Origin: Bacteroidota bacterium | GTDB lineage: Bacteria > Bacteroidota > Bacteroidia > Flavobacteriales_E > Vicingaceae | Assembly (NCBI GenBank): GCA_013112545.1 | Contig: JABFGJ010000001.1 | Span: 248,001 to 312,000, forward strand | Length of the DNA: 64,000 nt | Reading direction: 5' to 3' | Shown: one piece after another, positions 1-8,560 of the stretch | How the letters are laid out: every line of letters begins with the position of its first letter | Numbering within the stretch: the first letter of the stretch is position 1 | The notes under the pieces: model-generated | The model's database searches: none | What the model saw: only the letters and a program-made list of their open reading frames with translations | Told to the model about the DNA's origin: nothing | Made by a program: the position numbers and the translations under genes

Positions 1-853
1 AGCTATTTTTACAGCCATAGCTGCTACTATAAACGAAGAAGATGAAGTGATTATATTTACTCCAGCTTATGATTGCTATGAACCTGCTATTGAAATTGTT
101 GGAGGAAAACCAGTATATATAGAATTAAAAGCACCTGATTATCACATCAATTGGGAAGAGGTGAAAAAAGTGATAAATCAACGAACCAAGATGATTATCA
201 TTAATACGCCACACAACCCAACTGGCAGTATTATGAACGGCCAAGATTTAATGCAGCTAGAAAAGCTGACCGATAAATCGGACATCTTAGTATTAAGTGA
301 CGAAGTTTATGAGCATATTTTATTTGATGGTTACGAACATCAAAGTGTGGCTCGTTTTCCTAAACTAGCAAGTCGAAGTTTTATCATTTCTTCATTTGGT
401 AAAACCTATCACACAACCGGTTGGAAAATTGGTTATTGCCTTGCTCCGAAAGCTTTAATGGCTGAGTTTAGAAAAACACATCAATACAATGTTTTTTCGG
501 TTAATACCCCCATCCAAATGGCTTATGCCGATTTCTTAGCCGATCAAGATGCTTATCTGAAACTACGTCATTTTTATCAAGAAAAGAGAGATCTTTTTAA
601 AAGTTTAGTTGAAGGAAGCAGATTTATTACAATGCACACGGCAGGCAGTTATTTTCAACTGCTTGGTTACGAAAAAATAAGCGATGAGCCCGATGTTGAT
701 TTTGCAGTTCGATTAACCAAAGAATATAAATTGGCTTCTATTCCTGTTTCTGTTTTTTACAATCGAAAAACAGATAATAAAGTATTGCGCTTTTGTTTCG
801 CCAAGCAAAATGAAACTTTAATGCAAGCAGCAGAGATTATAAATAGGGTTTAA
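1..853 (+). CDS. Aminotransferase class I/II, methionine aminotransferase-like (5' truncated by window edge)
   Basis: This is a fold-type I PLP-dependent aminotransferase. The frame is open from base 2, so the start lies outside the window; an internal GTG at 47 is not the real start. Visible motifs are NTPHNPTG, the SDEVYEH segment with the PLP-contacting Asp and Tyr, and SSFGKTYHTTGWK, whose Lys (codon near 401) should form the Schiff base. The sequence resembles YbdL-type methionine/glutamine transaminases. The following gene is a YafV-type omega-amidase, the usual partner that hydrolyses the 2-oxo amide product, so a role in methionine salvage is inferred. About a third of the protein is missing from the window. 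The exact substrate is not certain. Confidence 0.88.
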   Translation, partial: AIFTAIAATINEEDEVIIFTPAYDCYEPAIEIVGGKPVYIELKAPDYHINWEEVKKVINQRTKMIIINTPHNPTGSIMNGQDLMQLEKLTDKSDILVLSDEVYEHILFDGYEHQSVARFPKLASRSFIISSFGKTYHTTGWKIGYCLAPKALMAEFRKTHQYNVFSVNTPIQMAYADFLADQDAYLKLRHFYQEKRDLFKSLVEGSRFITMHTAGSYFQLLGYEKISDEPDVDFAVRLTKEYKLASIPVSVFYNRKTDNKVLRFCFAKQNETLMQAAEIINRV

Positions 854-862
854 TATAAAATC

Positions 863-1639
863 ATGCATTCAGAATTAATTGTCAGTCAAATCCAAACCGA
901 CTTAGTTTGGGAAAATGCAGCTGCAAACTTGGCCAAGTTTTCTGAGCTTATACTATCTATTGAGCAAACTGATGTAATCATCTTACCAGAAACCTTTAAC
1001 ACTGGATTTAGTATGAATTCTGCAAAACTTGCCGAAAAGATGGATGGCAAAACCATGCAGTGGATGCGGCAAGAAGCAAAGAAAGCAAATGCTGTAGTTT
1101 GTGGTAGTATCATTATTGAAGAAAACCAACATTACTACAACCGTTTTATATGGATGCAACCCGATGGAAGCCTTAAATACTATAACAAACGTCATTTATT
1201 CCGCATGGGCGAAGAACATAAAAACTTTAGCCCCGGTAGCGAAAAAATAATCATTGAATACAAAGGTTGGAAGATTTGCCCCATGATTTGTTATGATTTG
1301 CGATTCCCAGTTTGGAGCAGAAACCAAGAACAATACGACTTGCTAATTTATGTAGCCAATTGGCCCGAAGTGAGAATCAATGCTTGGGAAAAATTATTGT
1401 TTGCAAGAGCCATAGAAAATCAAAGTTATGTTGCTTCTGTCAACCGAATTGGAATGGATGGTTTGGGAGTTAATTGCTCAGGTAGTTCGATGCTTATCGA
1501 CCCCAAAGGCGATTGTATTTGGAAAGCCAAAAACCAAACCGAATCCATAAATACTACTTCCATTTCTTTGGATGATTTGAATGAATTTAGAAATCGATTT
1601 CCAGTTGGAATGGATGCTGATGCGTTTGAAGTGAAGTAG
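863..1639 (+). CDS. Omega-amidase, carbon-nitrogen hydrolase family (YafV-like)
   Basis: A nitrilase-superfamily amidase of 258 aa, the normal length for YafV/Nit2. The catalytic triad is visible as Glu43 (ILPETF), Lys109 (YYNKRHLF) and Cys143 (MICYDLRFP). Family members hydrolyse alpha-ketoglutaramate or alpha-keto-gamma-methylthiobutyramate, removing the product of the transaminase encoded just upstream. It starts 9 bp after the aminotransferase stop, so the two are probably one transcript. Its last 83 bases before the stop recur almost unchanged at 4224-4306 (see the repeat entries). Function is confident at family level; the physiological substrate is inferred from the neighbour. Confidence 0.9.
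   Translation: MHSELIVSQIQTDLVWENAAANLAKFSELILSIEQTDVIILPETFNTGFSMNSAKLAEKMDGKTMQWMRQEAKKANAVVCGSIIIEENQHYYNRFIWMQPDGSLKYYNKRHLFRMGEEHKNFSPGSEKIIIEYKGWKICPMICYDLRFPVWSRNQEQYDLLIYVANWPEVRINAWEKLLFARAIENQSYVASVNRIGMDGLGVNCSGSSMLIDPKGDCIWKAKNQTESINTTSISLDDLNEFRNRFPVGMDADAFEVK
1553..1635 (+). repeat. Direct repeat copy 1: 3' end of the omega-amidase gene
   Basis: These 83 bases encode the last intact codons of the omega-amidase (from TTSISLDD to DAFEV). They match 4224-4306 with two differences, ttt/ttc and cca/ccg, both silent in this reading frame. Weaker similarity extends about 25 bases further upstream in both copies. The T9SS genes lie between the copies. Confidence 0.95.
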
Positions 1640-1641
1640 AT

Positions 1642-1800
1642 AGCGAGCTAAGTTCTCAATCTCAATTATTGCATATTGATTTAAAATTCCTAATTTTAAA
1701 TCAAATCCAAATTGTATTACCTGAAAATTCAGGGTTCTACTTTTTAAAAATAGAATTTGTGAATGGTAAGTCACTCATTAAAGAAGTAATTAAAATCTAA
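1642..1800 (+). pseudogene. Remnant of a T9SS type A C-terminal sorting domain
   Basis: Directly after the omega-amidase stop, a frame with no start codon runs to a TAA at 1798. Its end reads LPENSGFYFLKIEF, then NGKSLIKEVIKI and stop. This is the C-terminal half of a T9SS type A sorting domain and closely parallels the ends of the two intact genes that follow (LPKARGIYFLRIE.. and LPIDKGVYLIRIK..). No body, signal peptide or YPNP motif is present, so the rest of that gene has been lost. It sits 4 bp before the next start codon. Interpretation as a decay product is inference; the domain match is read directly. Confidence 0.75.
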
Positions 1801-1804
1801 GAAA

Positions 1805-3283
1805 ATGAAAAAACTAGTGTTTATCCTTTTAATAATGGTTGGTTCTGCCGCATATAGCCAAGAGTGGAATTTATTTAAAAATCAAGAGATCTATCACTTC
1901 AACGAAAGCGATATACATAGCTTAAAAGTTGATTCTATTCAAAGTAAGTTAACTGATACTATTTATTACTTTAATGAAATTATTAATGACACCATTTACA
2001 ACAATCATTATAATTCATTTATTGATACTACTCAAAATTTGGGAAAACCCAATCTCTTTGGTAGATCTGTTTTAAAACGTAGAGATTCTTTATTTATATC
2101 CAATCAAAATGGACAAAGCATACTTCTTCTTGAAAAAGCAACATTAAATCAGAGCTGGACATTTTTAAAAGATAGTCATTTAGTTTTTATTGCAAAAATC
2201 GACAGTATTTATACGGATTCTTTAAATGGTATAATTGACAGTTTAAAACGTGTCAAATTCTTAGTTTACGATTCATCTGGTACACTTGTAAATCATTATG
2301 TGTCTAAGTTTAATCTTATTCTTTCAAAGAATAATGGATTGGTTAAAACACTAAATCTATATCATTTTCCAAATCACATCTATATTAACCATTATGCTGC
2401 TATTTTTCAACGAATTTTTTATTCTATAGCCAAAACAAGAGGAGAAATGTATGATTTTGATATTGGTGATGAATATCATTTGACAAGCAATGAATTTTCC
2501 AGCGGAGGGTTTAGTCTTTTTCCCACAGATTATATAAATGCAACAATCTTATCCAAGAGGTATTCTGCAAATGCAGACACTATATTTTACACACAAGGAA
2601 TTAAAAAAGAAATCAATACGGCTACTGTAGATTATAGCACATCCCCTCCTACAATTGTTTTCCAAACGAGCTACATGCAAAGAATTGATAGTTTCTTTGT
2701 AACTCAATTAACAAATGCATTTAGTTATTACTTAGGAAATGGAGTAAATCCAAGTATAAGTTCTAATACCGTTCCTATTTATAAGTATTCAAAAAGCATA
2801 TACAACAATAGGCTTAAAATAGAACAAAACCCTATGTTTTTTTATGATTCATCAAGATTTCATTCATGGATGTTTGGTAGTGCAGAATATACATATATTA
2901 ATATTGAAGGTGTATGCTATTATAGAGATAGATACTGGTCAACAGGTGGTGGCCAAATTAGTAAAACCTGGTATGATTTAATTTACTTTAAAAAGGGCAC
3001 AGAAACTTGGGGTACACCTAGAGTTGTTACTGCAATAGAAGCATTTGAAAATAGAATTGATAATCCTGTAAGCATTTACCCAAATCCGACTATGGGTATG
3101 GTAAATATTGAAACAAGTTTAAAAATTAAAACCGTTATTATATATAATGCCCAAGGGCAAACTATAAAGGAAATAAAAAACCCAACCAGTCAATTTGAAT
3201 TGCCGAAAGCAAGAGGCATTTATTTTTTACGAATAGAAACAGATTCTGGTAAAATAATCAAACAAAAAATCATTAAAAATTAA
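1805..3283 (+). CDS. Secreted protein with T9SS type A sorting domain, unknown function
   Basis: A 492-aa protein with a clear signal peptide (MKKLVFILLIMVGSAAYSQ) and a C-terminal sorting domain over roughly residues 418-492. That domain begins with SIYPNPTMG and ends RGIYFLRIE...KIIKQKIIKN, so export by Sec and then T9SS to the cell surface or medium is expected. The body is rich in Asp, Ser, Tyr and Asn and shows no recognisable catalytic motif or PKD repeat. The next gene, 4 bp downstream, encodes a second protein of the same plan, so they form a pair. The block is bounded by the omega-amidase tail repeat. Function unknown. Confidence 0.85.
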   Translation: MKKLVFILLIMVGSAAYSQEWNLFKNQEIYHFNESDIHSLKVDSIQSKLTDTIYYFNEIINDTIYNNHYNSFIDTTQNLGKPNLFGRSVLKRRDSLFISNQNGQSILLLEKATLNQSWTFLKDSHLVFIAKIDSIYTDSLNGIIDSLKRVKFLVYDSSGTLVNHYVSKFNLILSKNNGLVKTLNLYHFPNHIYINHYAAIFQRIFYSIAKTRGEMYDFDIGDEYHLTSNEFSSGGFSLFPTDYINATILSKRYSANADTIFYTQGIKKEINTATVDYSTSPPTIVFQTSYMQRIDSFFVTQLTNAFSYYLGNGVNPSISSNTVPIYKYSKSIYNNRLKIEQNPMFFYDSSRFHSWMFGSAEYTYINIEGVCYYRDRYWSTGGGQISKTWYDLIYFKKGTETWGTPRVVTAIEAFENRIDNPVSIYPNPTMGMVNIETSLKIKTVIIYNAQGQTIKEIKNPTSQFELPKARGIYFLRIETDSGKIIKQKIIKN

Positions 3284-3287
3284 AGAC

Positions 3288-4193
3288 ATGAAAAAGCTTT
3301 TAACTATCTGCATATCGGTCGTTTTGTTTCTTAATACAAATGCACAATCATTAGCACCTGCGGGTGCTCAATGGAGTTTTTCGTTACGAAGCAACTTTAA
3401 CTCTACTGTTGAGCCCTATACCATTCAGATGGGCAATGACACTTTGGTTTATGGAAGAAATTCCCGATTTACATATATGCCTATACCAAGAAATCCTTTC
3501 CCTTGTCCTACTGGTATAGAAAATACCTATATGTCTGAGTCAAATGATTCTATATTTATTTATGAAGACAACAAGTGGCAAATGTTAGTAAACTTTAATG
3601 CAATTACACCTGACACCTTTAGTATATTGATAGGAGTTAGTAATCCTAGCGGAACTCAAACAGCGTATAATAGAATTCATATTCAAGTAGATTCTACAAA
3701 AACAGATACAGTTAATGGTTTTCCATTAAAATCAGTTTACTTAAGAAGATTTAATTTTCTTCCAATGGAACCATATACTTTTTATGATGGTTGGTTTACA
3801 CAGCGAATTGGCGCAAGGTATGGCTTTATTCCATGGGTGAATACAGGTTGTGCATATTCAAATTATTATATAGCAGAGATGAGATGCTATGCAGATGGGA
3901 GCTTAGGAAATATTCAATTTTCTAATTATGCTTGTAATGCAATCATTACCAATTTAGAAACAAAAATGAGCTCTAAACTAACGTTATACCCAAACCCAAC
4001 ATCTAAATCATTCTTTTTAAACAATATATCAAATATTGAAGAAGTCTTCATTTATGATTACACGGGAAAATTTATTCTATCAACAAAAGGTTCATTTCAA
4101 GAAATTGAGCTTCCAATAGATAAAGGAGTTTATTTAATTCGCATTAAAATGAATGACGGCCTATTTTATACTCAAAAAATCATAAAGACTTAG
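3288..4193 (+). CDS. Secreted protein with T9SS type A sorting domain, unknown function
   Basis: A 301-aa protein with a signal peptide (MKKLLTICISVVLFLNTNAQ) and a sorting domain from about residue 228 (TLYPNPTSKSFF, ending KGVYLIRIK..TQKIIKT). The body has several Cys residues and aromatic-rich strands but no family I recognise. It follows the 492-aa T9SS gene by 4 bp and is very likely cotranscribed with it. Its stop is followed within about 15 bp by the degraded second copy of the omega-amidase 3' end, so this gene is the last of the inserted-looking block. Confidence 0.85.
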   Translation: MKKLLTICISVVLFLNTNAQSLAPAGAQWSFSLRSNFNSTVEPYTIQMGNDTLVYGRNSRFTYMPIPRNPFPCPTGIENTYMSESNDSIFIYEDNKWQMLVNFNAITPDTFSILIGVSNPSGTQTAYNRIHIQVDSTKTDTVNGFPLKSVYLRRFNFLPMEPYTFYDGWFTQRIGARYGFIPWVNTGCAYSNYYIAEMRCYADGSLGNIQFSNYACNAIITNLETKMSSKLTLYPNPTSKSFFLNNISNIEEVFIYDYTGKFILSTKGSFQEIELPIDKGVYLIRIKMNDGLFYTQKIIKT

Positions 4194-4206
4194 CTGATCC
4201 CTTAAT

Positions 4207-4349
4207 AAACCAAAAGCATTAACACTACTTCCATTTCTTTGGATGATTTGAATGAATTTAGAAATCGATTCCCGGTTGGAATGGATGCTGATGCGTTTGA
4301 AGTGAAAAGGATTAATTGCCACAAACTTTTTAAACAAATTCCCTGGTAA
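4207..4349 (+). pseudogene. Second, non-functional copy of the omega-amidase 3' end
   Basis: Bases 4224-4306 repeat codons for the end of the omega-amidase, with only two silent changes. The flanking stretch from about 4207 is recognisably related but has short deletions. The copy lacks the original stop: after the GTG-AAA codons the frame runs on through AGG ATT AAT to a TAA at 4347. No start codon or enzyme core is present, so it cannot make an active product. It marks the downstream border of the T9SS gene pair and suggests duplication or insertion at the 3' end of the amidase gene. Confidence 0.85.
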
Positions 4350-4379
4350 AGTGTCTAATCTTGACCAATATTTAGTTAG

Positions 4380-4408
4380 TTGTATCAACATCTAAATTCA
4401 TAATTTTG
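4380..4408 (+). promoter_or_regulatory. Bacteroidota-type promoter for the RND efflux operon
   Basis: A TTG at 4380-4382 is followed after 18 bases by TAATTTTG (4401-4408). This fits the Flavobacterium-type consensus TTG-N17-23-TAnnTTTG. Transcription would begin around 4415, downstream of a possible TTG start at 4413, so it favours the ATG at 4437. Confidence 0.6.
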
Positions 4409-4436
4409 GTACTTGCTATTTTTTAAAATTCAATCG

Positions 4437-5495
4437 ATGAATTCATTTTATTCTACGCTTTTCTTTTGGCTTTGCCTAGTTAGTTTATTTGCTTGTGGCA
4501 CCAAGGAAACAAATACCCAAACTAATTCAGGCTCCTCTAAGACTCTAGTGGATGTAACAGTTGCCAAAAAAGAACAAGTGAAAGAAACAGTTGACGCTAT
4601 TGGGAATATTGTTGCTAATGAATCAGCTCAATTGGCTGCGGAACAAAGCGGCAGGATATCTAAAATTTATTTTGATGAAGGAACTAAAGTAAATAAAGGC
4701 AAGCTATTGCTTGAACTCAACAATGCCGATTTAAAAGCCGATTTAAAAGAAATTGAATCAAAATTAAATTTGGCAAAAATTCAGTTAGACCGTACCAAAG
4801 AACTGTTAAAATTTGAAGGTGTTAGCCAAAACCAATTGGATGAGGCGGAAAGCAAATACGCAGAATTAAATGCCCAATTCCTTAAAACCGAAGCTGAAAT
4901 TAACAAAACCAAAGTTTTTGCCCCGTTTGACGGAGTCATCGGTTTGCGAAAAGTAAGTGAGGGCGACAACCTAAACGCTTCATCGAGTTTTGCCACTATA
5001 GTTGATTTAGAAAATCTAAAAATTGAGTTTGCCATTGCTGAAAAATACCTCAATCAAATTAAAATAGGCGATACAATTCAATTTACAAGTGCTAGCAACT
5101 CAGAAATTCAACAAGCTAAAATTTATGCAATCAATTCTACTATTGATGAAAGTTCTAGAAAAGTTGCACTTAAAGCCCTGTATAAAAATAGTGATGGCAA
5201 GTTAATTCCAGGTGGATTTGCCAATGTAAGATATGTCATAAACATCTCTGAATCAAGCATCACAATTCCAAATCAAGCCATTGTTCCTGAGCTAAATGGG
5301 AAGAAAGTTTTTATTGTTAAAAATGGTGTCGCTCAAGCAAAAAAGGTTGTTTCAGGCATAAGAATGGTTGATCAAATTGAAATTTTAGAAGGCTTGAATG
5401 ATGGTGATACAATTATTACAACAGGCTTACTTCAAGTAAGGGATGGCATGGGTGTAAGTACAAAAATGGCATCAAAAATCCAGTCAGGGCTATGA
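4437..5495 (+). CDS. RND efflux periplasmic adaptor subunit (membrane fusion lipoprotein)
   Basis: A 352-aa AcrA/MexA-type adaptor. The chosen ATG gives a lipoprotein signal with lipobox SLFAC, Cys20 being the lipidated residue; a TTG 24 bases earlier would bury it and lies at the predicted transcription start. The biotinyl-lipoyl-like half (AQLAAEQSGRISKIYFDEG), a coiled-coil hairpin (about residues 90-140), the second lipoyl half (KVFAPFDGVIGLRKVSEGD) and the beta-barrel and membrane-proximal regions follow in normal order. Its stop overlaps the start of the permease gene by ATGA. It should link the inner-membrane pump to the TolC channel encoded two genes downstream. Substrate unknown. Confidence 0.92.
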   Translation: MNSFYSTLFFWLCLVSLFACGTKETNTQTNSGSSKTLVDVTVAKKEQVKETVDAIGNIVANESAQLAAEQSGRISKIYFDEGTKVNKGKLLLELNNADLKADLKEIESKLNLAKIQLDRTKELLKFEGVSQNQLDEAESKYAELNAQFLKTEAEINKTKVFAPFDGVIGLRKVSEGDNLNASSSFATIVDLENLKIEFAIAEKYLNQIKIGDTIQFTSASNSEIQQAKIYAINSTIDESSRKVALKALYKNSDGKLIPGGFANVRYVINISESSITIPNQAIVPELNGKKVFIVKNGVAQAKKVVSGIRMVDQIEILEGLNDGDTIITTGLLQVRDGMGVSTKMASKIQSGL

Positions 5496-8400
5496 GTTTA
5501 TCATCCATTAGCATACGAAGACCAGTTCTTGCAACGGTCTTTAGCTTAGTAATATTACTCTTTGGTATTATCGGATTTAACTTTTTGGGAGTTCGTGAAT
5601 ACCCAAGCGTTGACCCACCAATCATTACCGTAGCTACCAATTATACGGGAGCAAATGCCGATGTAATTGAAACTCAAATTACAGAACCACTTGAGGAATC
5701 CATTAATGGAATAGCGGGAATCCGAACTTTATCTTCAGTGAGTAGAGATGGCAGAAGCACCATAAGTGTTGAATTTGATTTAAGCTTTGACTTAGATGAT
5801 GCGGCAAACGATGTAAGGGATAAAGTTTCAAAAGCAGTGGGAGACCTCCCAGAAGATGCTGACCCACCTATTGTTTCTAAGGCTGATGCAGATGCAAGTC
5901 CCATTATCTTTTTAAACATACAATCTGAAAGAAGATCCTTATTAGAATTAACTGAAATTGCTGAACGTACTTTTAAAGAACGCCTACAAACTATACCTGG
6001 GGTTAGTGAAATCCGGATTTGGGGTGAGAAAAAGTATGCCATGCGCTTATGGCTAGACCCAGCCAAAATGGGTGCTTTAAAAATCACTCCAGTTGATGTT
6101 AGAACGGCTTTATTAAAACAAAATATTGAATTACCCACAGGTAGAATTGAGGGAGACAATGTAGAGCTAAGCGTTAGAACCATTGGAAGACTTAGTACTG
6201 TTGAAGAATTTAACAATCTTATCATAAAAGCGAGCAGCAATCAGCTAATTAAATTTAAAGACATCGGTTATGCAGAACTAGGCCCTGAAAATGAAAGAAC
6301 TAGTTTAAAGCGAGATGGTATTCCCATGGTTGGAAATGCGATTGTTCCACAGCCTAACTCCAATCACATTGAAATTGCCGATGAATTTTACAAGCGTTTA
6401 GAACTCATCAAAAAAGACCTTCCCGAGGACATTAAAATTGGTATTGGCTTTGACACAACAGAGTACATCCGAGATTCCATTACTGAAGTAAAGCAAACCA
6501 TCTATATTGCCTTTATTATGGTAATCTTGGTCATTTTCGTTTTCTTGCGGGATTGGAGGTCCACCATTATACCAGTTATCGTTATACCGATTGCGCTTAT
6601 TGGTTCTTTCTTTATCATTTACATCTCAGGGTTTTCTATTAATGTATTAACGCTTTTGGGTATCGTATTAGCGATTGGCTTGGTAGTGGATGATGCCATT
6701 GTAGTTTTAGAAAATATTTACAGTAAAATAGAATCTGGAATGCCATCTGCGAAAGCAGCAGCTGAAGGTTCTGTAGAAATATTTTTTGCAGTAATTGCCA
6801 CAACTTTAGCTTTGGCTTCTGTTTTTATGCCAGTTGTCTTTTTGCAGGGAGTTACGGGTCGTTTATTTAGAGAGTTTGGTGTTGTCATTGCCGGAGCTGT
6901 TATTATTTCTTCTTTTGTTGCGCTAACACTGACCCCAATGTTAGCTTCCAACTTGCTTAAAAAGGAAAAAAAGCGCACACGATTTTATGTAAAAACTGAA
7001 GGGCTATTTAAGAAACTAAATGAAGCATACCGACGGTCGTTGGAATCATTTATGCAAAAAAGATGGATGTCTTTTGTTTTTCTAATTGGCTCATTTCTTC
7101 TCATCTTTTTTGTTGGAAATGGCCTTAAATCCGAATTAGCTCCACTTGAAGATCGGGGAAATCTAAGAGTTTTTAGTTCAGCACCCGAAGGGATGACATT
7201 TGATTATATGTCTGAATACATGGAGGAATTAGTTGCTTTAATACAAGATGAAGTTCCCGAAAGAAATGGCATTATAAGCGTTACTTCTCCAGGCTTTGGC
7301 GCTTCTTCTTCAGTTAATTCTGGATTTGTTAGGTTGCGACTAAAAAATTCTAGTGAACGAAATAGAAGCCAGCAAGATATTGCCAATGCCCTTACTAATC
7401 GTATGAAGGAATTACCTGGTGCTCGAAATTTTGTTTCTCAGGAGCAAACCATTGGAGATAAAAGAGGTGGGTTGCCAGTCCAATTTGTTATACAAGCTTC
7501 TACTCTTGAACAACTAAAAGAAACACTTCCTAAATTTATGTCAACAGCTTCTGAAAGTAAGGTGTTTTCCGTAGTTGATCTAAATTTGAAATTTAACAAA
7601 CCAGAATTAGAGATTCGAATAGACCGCGAAAAAGCATTAAGCATGGGAGTTTCTGTCATAGATATTGCCCAAACCCTACAACTTACTTTAAGCGGTCAGC
7701 GCTTTGATTATTTTATAATGAATGGAAAACAATACCAAGTAATCGGGCAAATGGAGCGAGAAAACAGAAACGAGCCATCAGATTTAGCTTCCATTTATGT
7801 GCGAAACAATCAAAATGAAATGATTTCTTTAGGCAATATTATCAGCCTAGAAGAGCAGAGCACTCCACCGCAATTGTTTCGCTACAACCGCTATGTTTCT
7901 GCTACCATTTCTGCTGGTTTAACTCCTGGCAATACCTTGGGTACAGGCATCGAAGAGATGGAAAAAATTGCATCTACAACATTGAGCGATAACTTTTCGA
8001 CTTCCCTAGCAGGAACATCCAAAGAGTTTCAAGAGAGTTCTTCGTCCATTTCTTTTGCATTCTTTTTTGCCCTAATCTTAATTTATTTAGTTTTAGCGGC
8101 GCAATTTGAAAGCTTTAGAGATCCTTTAATCATTATGTTAACTGTTCCATTAGCTATTGCTGGAGCAGTTGTGTCGCTTTCAGTTTACGGAGAAACATTA
8201 AACATTTTCAGCCAAATTGGAATCATTATGCTGATTGGACTTGTTACAAAAAATGGAATTTTGATAGTAGAGTTTGCCAATCAACGGAAAGCAGATGGCT
8301 TAACCAAGTTAGAAGCTATTGTTGACGCATCCACCTCTAGGTTTCGCCCTATTTTAATGACAACCCTCTCAACTGTTTTGGGAACACTTCCAATAGCGTT

Positions 8401-8560
8401 GGCCCTTGGTGCTGGCTCAGAAAGTAGAGTTTCTATGGGTATTGCAGTTATCGGAGGACTATTATTCTCAACCCTATTAACCCTTTATGTGATTCCAGCT
8501 ATATACAGCTATATTTCGTCTAAAGATAAACTTGTAAGCAATGTTGAAAAGGAAGAATAA
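5492..8560 (+). CDS. RND multidrug efflux permease, AcrB/HAE1 family
   Basis: A 1022-aa inner-membrane proton-driven pump of normal AcrB length. It opens SLSSISIRRPVLATVFSLV, has two six-helix halves each preceded by a large periplasmic loop, and carries the GLVVDDAIVVLENI motif around residue 405, with the paired Asp of the proton relay. The second half has the matching GLVTKNGILIVEFAN helix. It is translationally coupled to the adaptor (ATGA overlap), and its end overlaps the TolC gene by 20 bp, so the three genes form a compact tripartite efflux operon. Class HAE1 (hydrophobic/amphiphilic efflux) is inferred from overall similarity; the actual substrate is not predictable. Confidence 0.95.
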   Translation: MSLSSISIRRPVLATVFSLVILLFGIIGFNFLGVREYPSVDPPIITVATNYTGANADVIETQITEPLEESINGIAGIRTLSSVSRDGRSTISVEFDLSFDLDDAANDVRDKVSKAVGDLPEDADPPIVSKADADASPIIFLNIQSERRSLLELTEIAERTFKERLQTIPGVSEIRIWGEKKYAMRLWLDPAKMGALKITPVDVRTALLKQNIELPTGRIEGDNVELSVRTIGRLSTVEEFNNLIIKASSNQLIKFKDIGYAELGPENERTSLKRDGIPMVGNAIVPQPNSNHIEIADEFYKRLELIKKDLPEDIKIGIGFDTTEYIRDSITEVKQTIYIAFIMVILVIFVFLRDWRSTIIPVIVIPIALIGSFFIIYISGFSINVLTLLGIVLAIGLVVDDAIVVLENIYSKIESGMPSAKAAAEGSVEIFFAVIATTLALASVFMPVVFLQGVTGRLFREFGVVIAGAVIISSFVALTLTPMLASNLLKKEKKRTRFYVKTEGLFKKLNEAYRRSLESFMQKRWMSFVFLIGSFLLIFFVGNGLKSELAPLEDRGNLRVFSSAPEGMTFDYMSEYMEELVALIQDEVPERNGIISVTSPGFGASSSVNSGFVRLRLKNSSERNRSQQDIANALTNRMKELPGARNFVSQEQTIGDKRGGLPVQFVIQASTLEQLKETLPKFMSTASESKVFSVVDLNLKFNKPELEIRIDREKALSMGVSVIDIAQTLQLTLSGQRFDYFIMNGKQYQVIGQMERENRNEPSDLASIYVRNNQNEMISLGNIISLEEQSTPPQLFRYNRYVSATISAGLTPGNTLGTGIEEMEKIASTTLSDNFSTSLAGTSKEFQESSSSISFAFFFALILIYLVLAAQFESFRDPLIIMLTVPLAIAGAVVSLSVYGETLNIFSQIGIIMLIGLVTKNGILIVEFANQRKADGLTKLEAIVDASTSRFRPILMTTLSTVLGTLPIALALGAGSESRVSMGIAVIGGLLFSTLLTLYVIPAIYSYISSKDKLVSNVEKEE

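Noticed and set aside
4161-4391. Minus-strand frame over the repeated amidase tail, also seen at 1478-1774
   Set aside because: Both are antisense shadows of the same duplicated coding sequence; similarity follows from the repeat.
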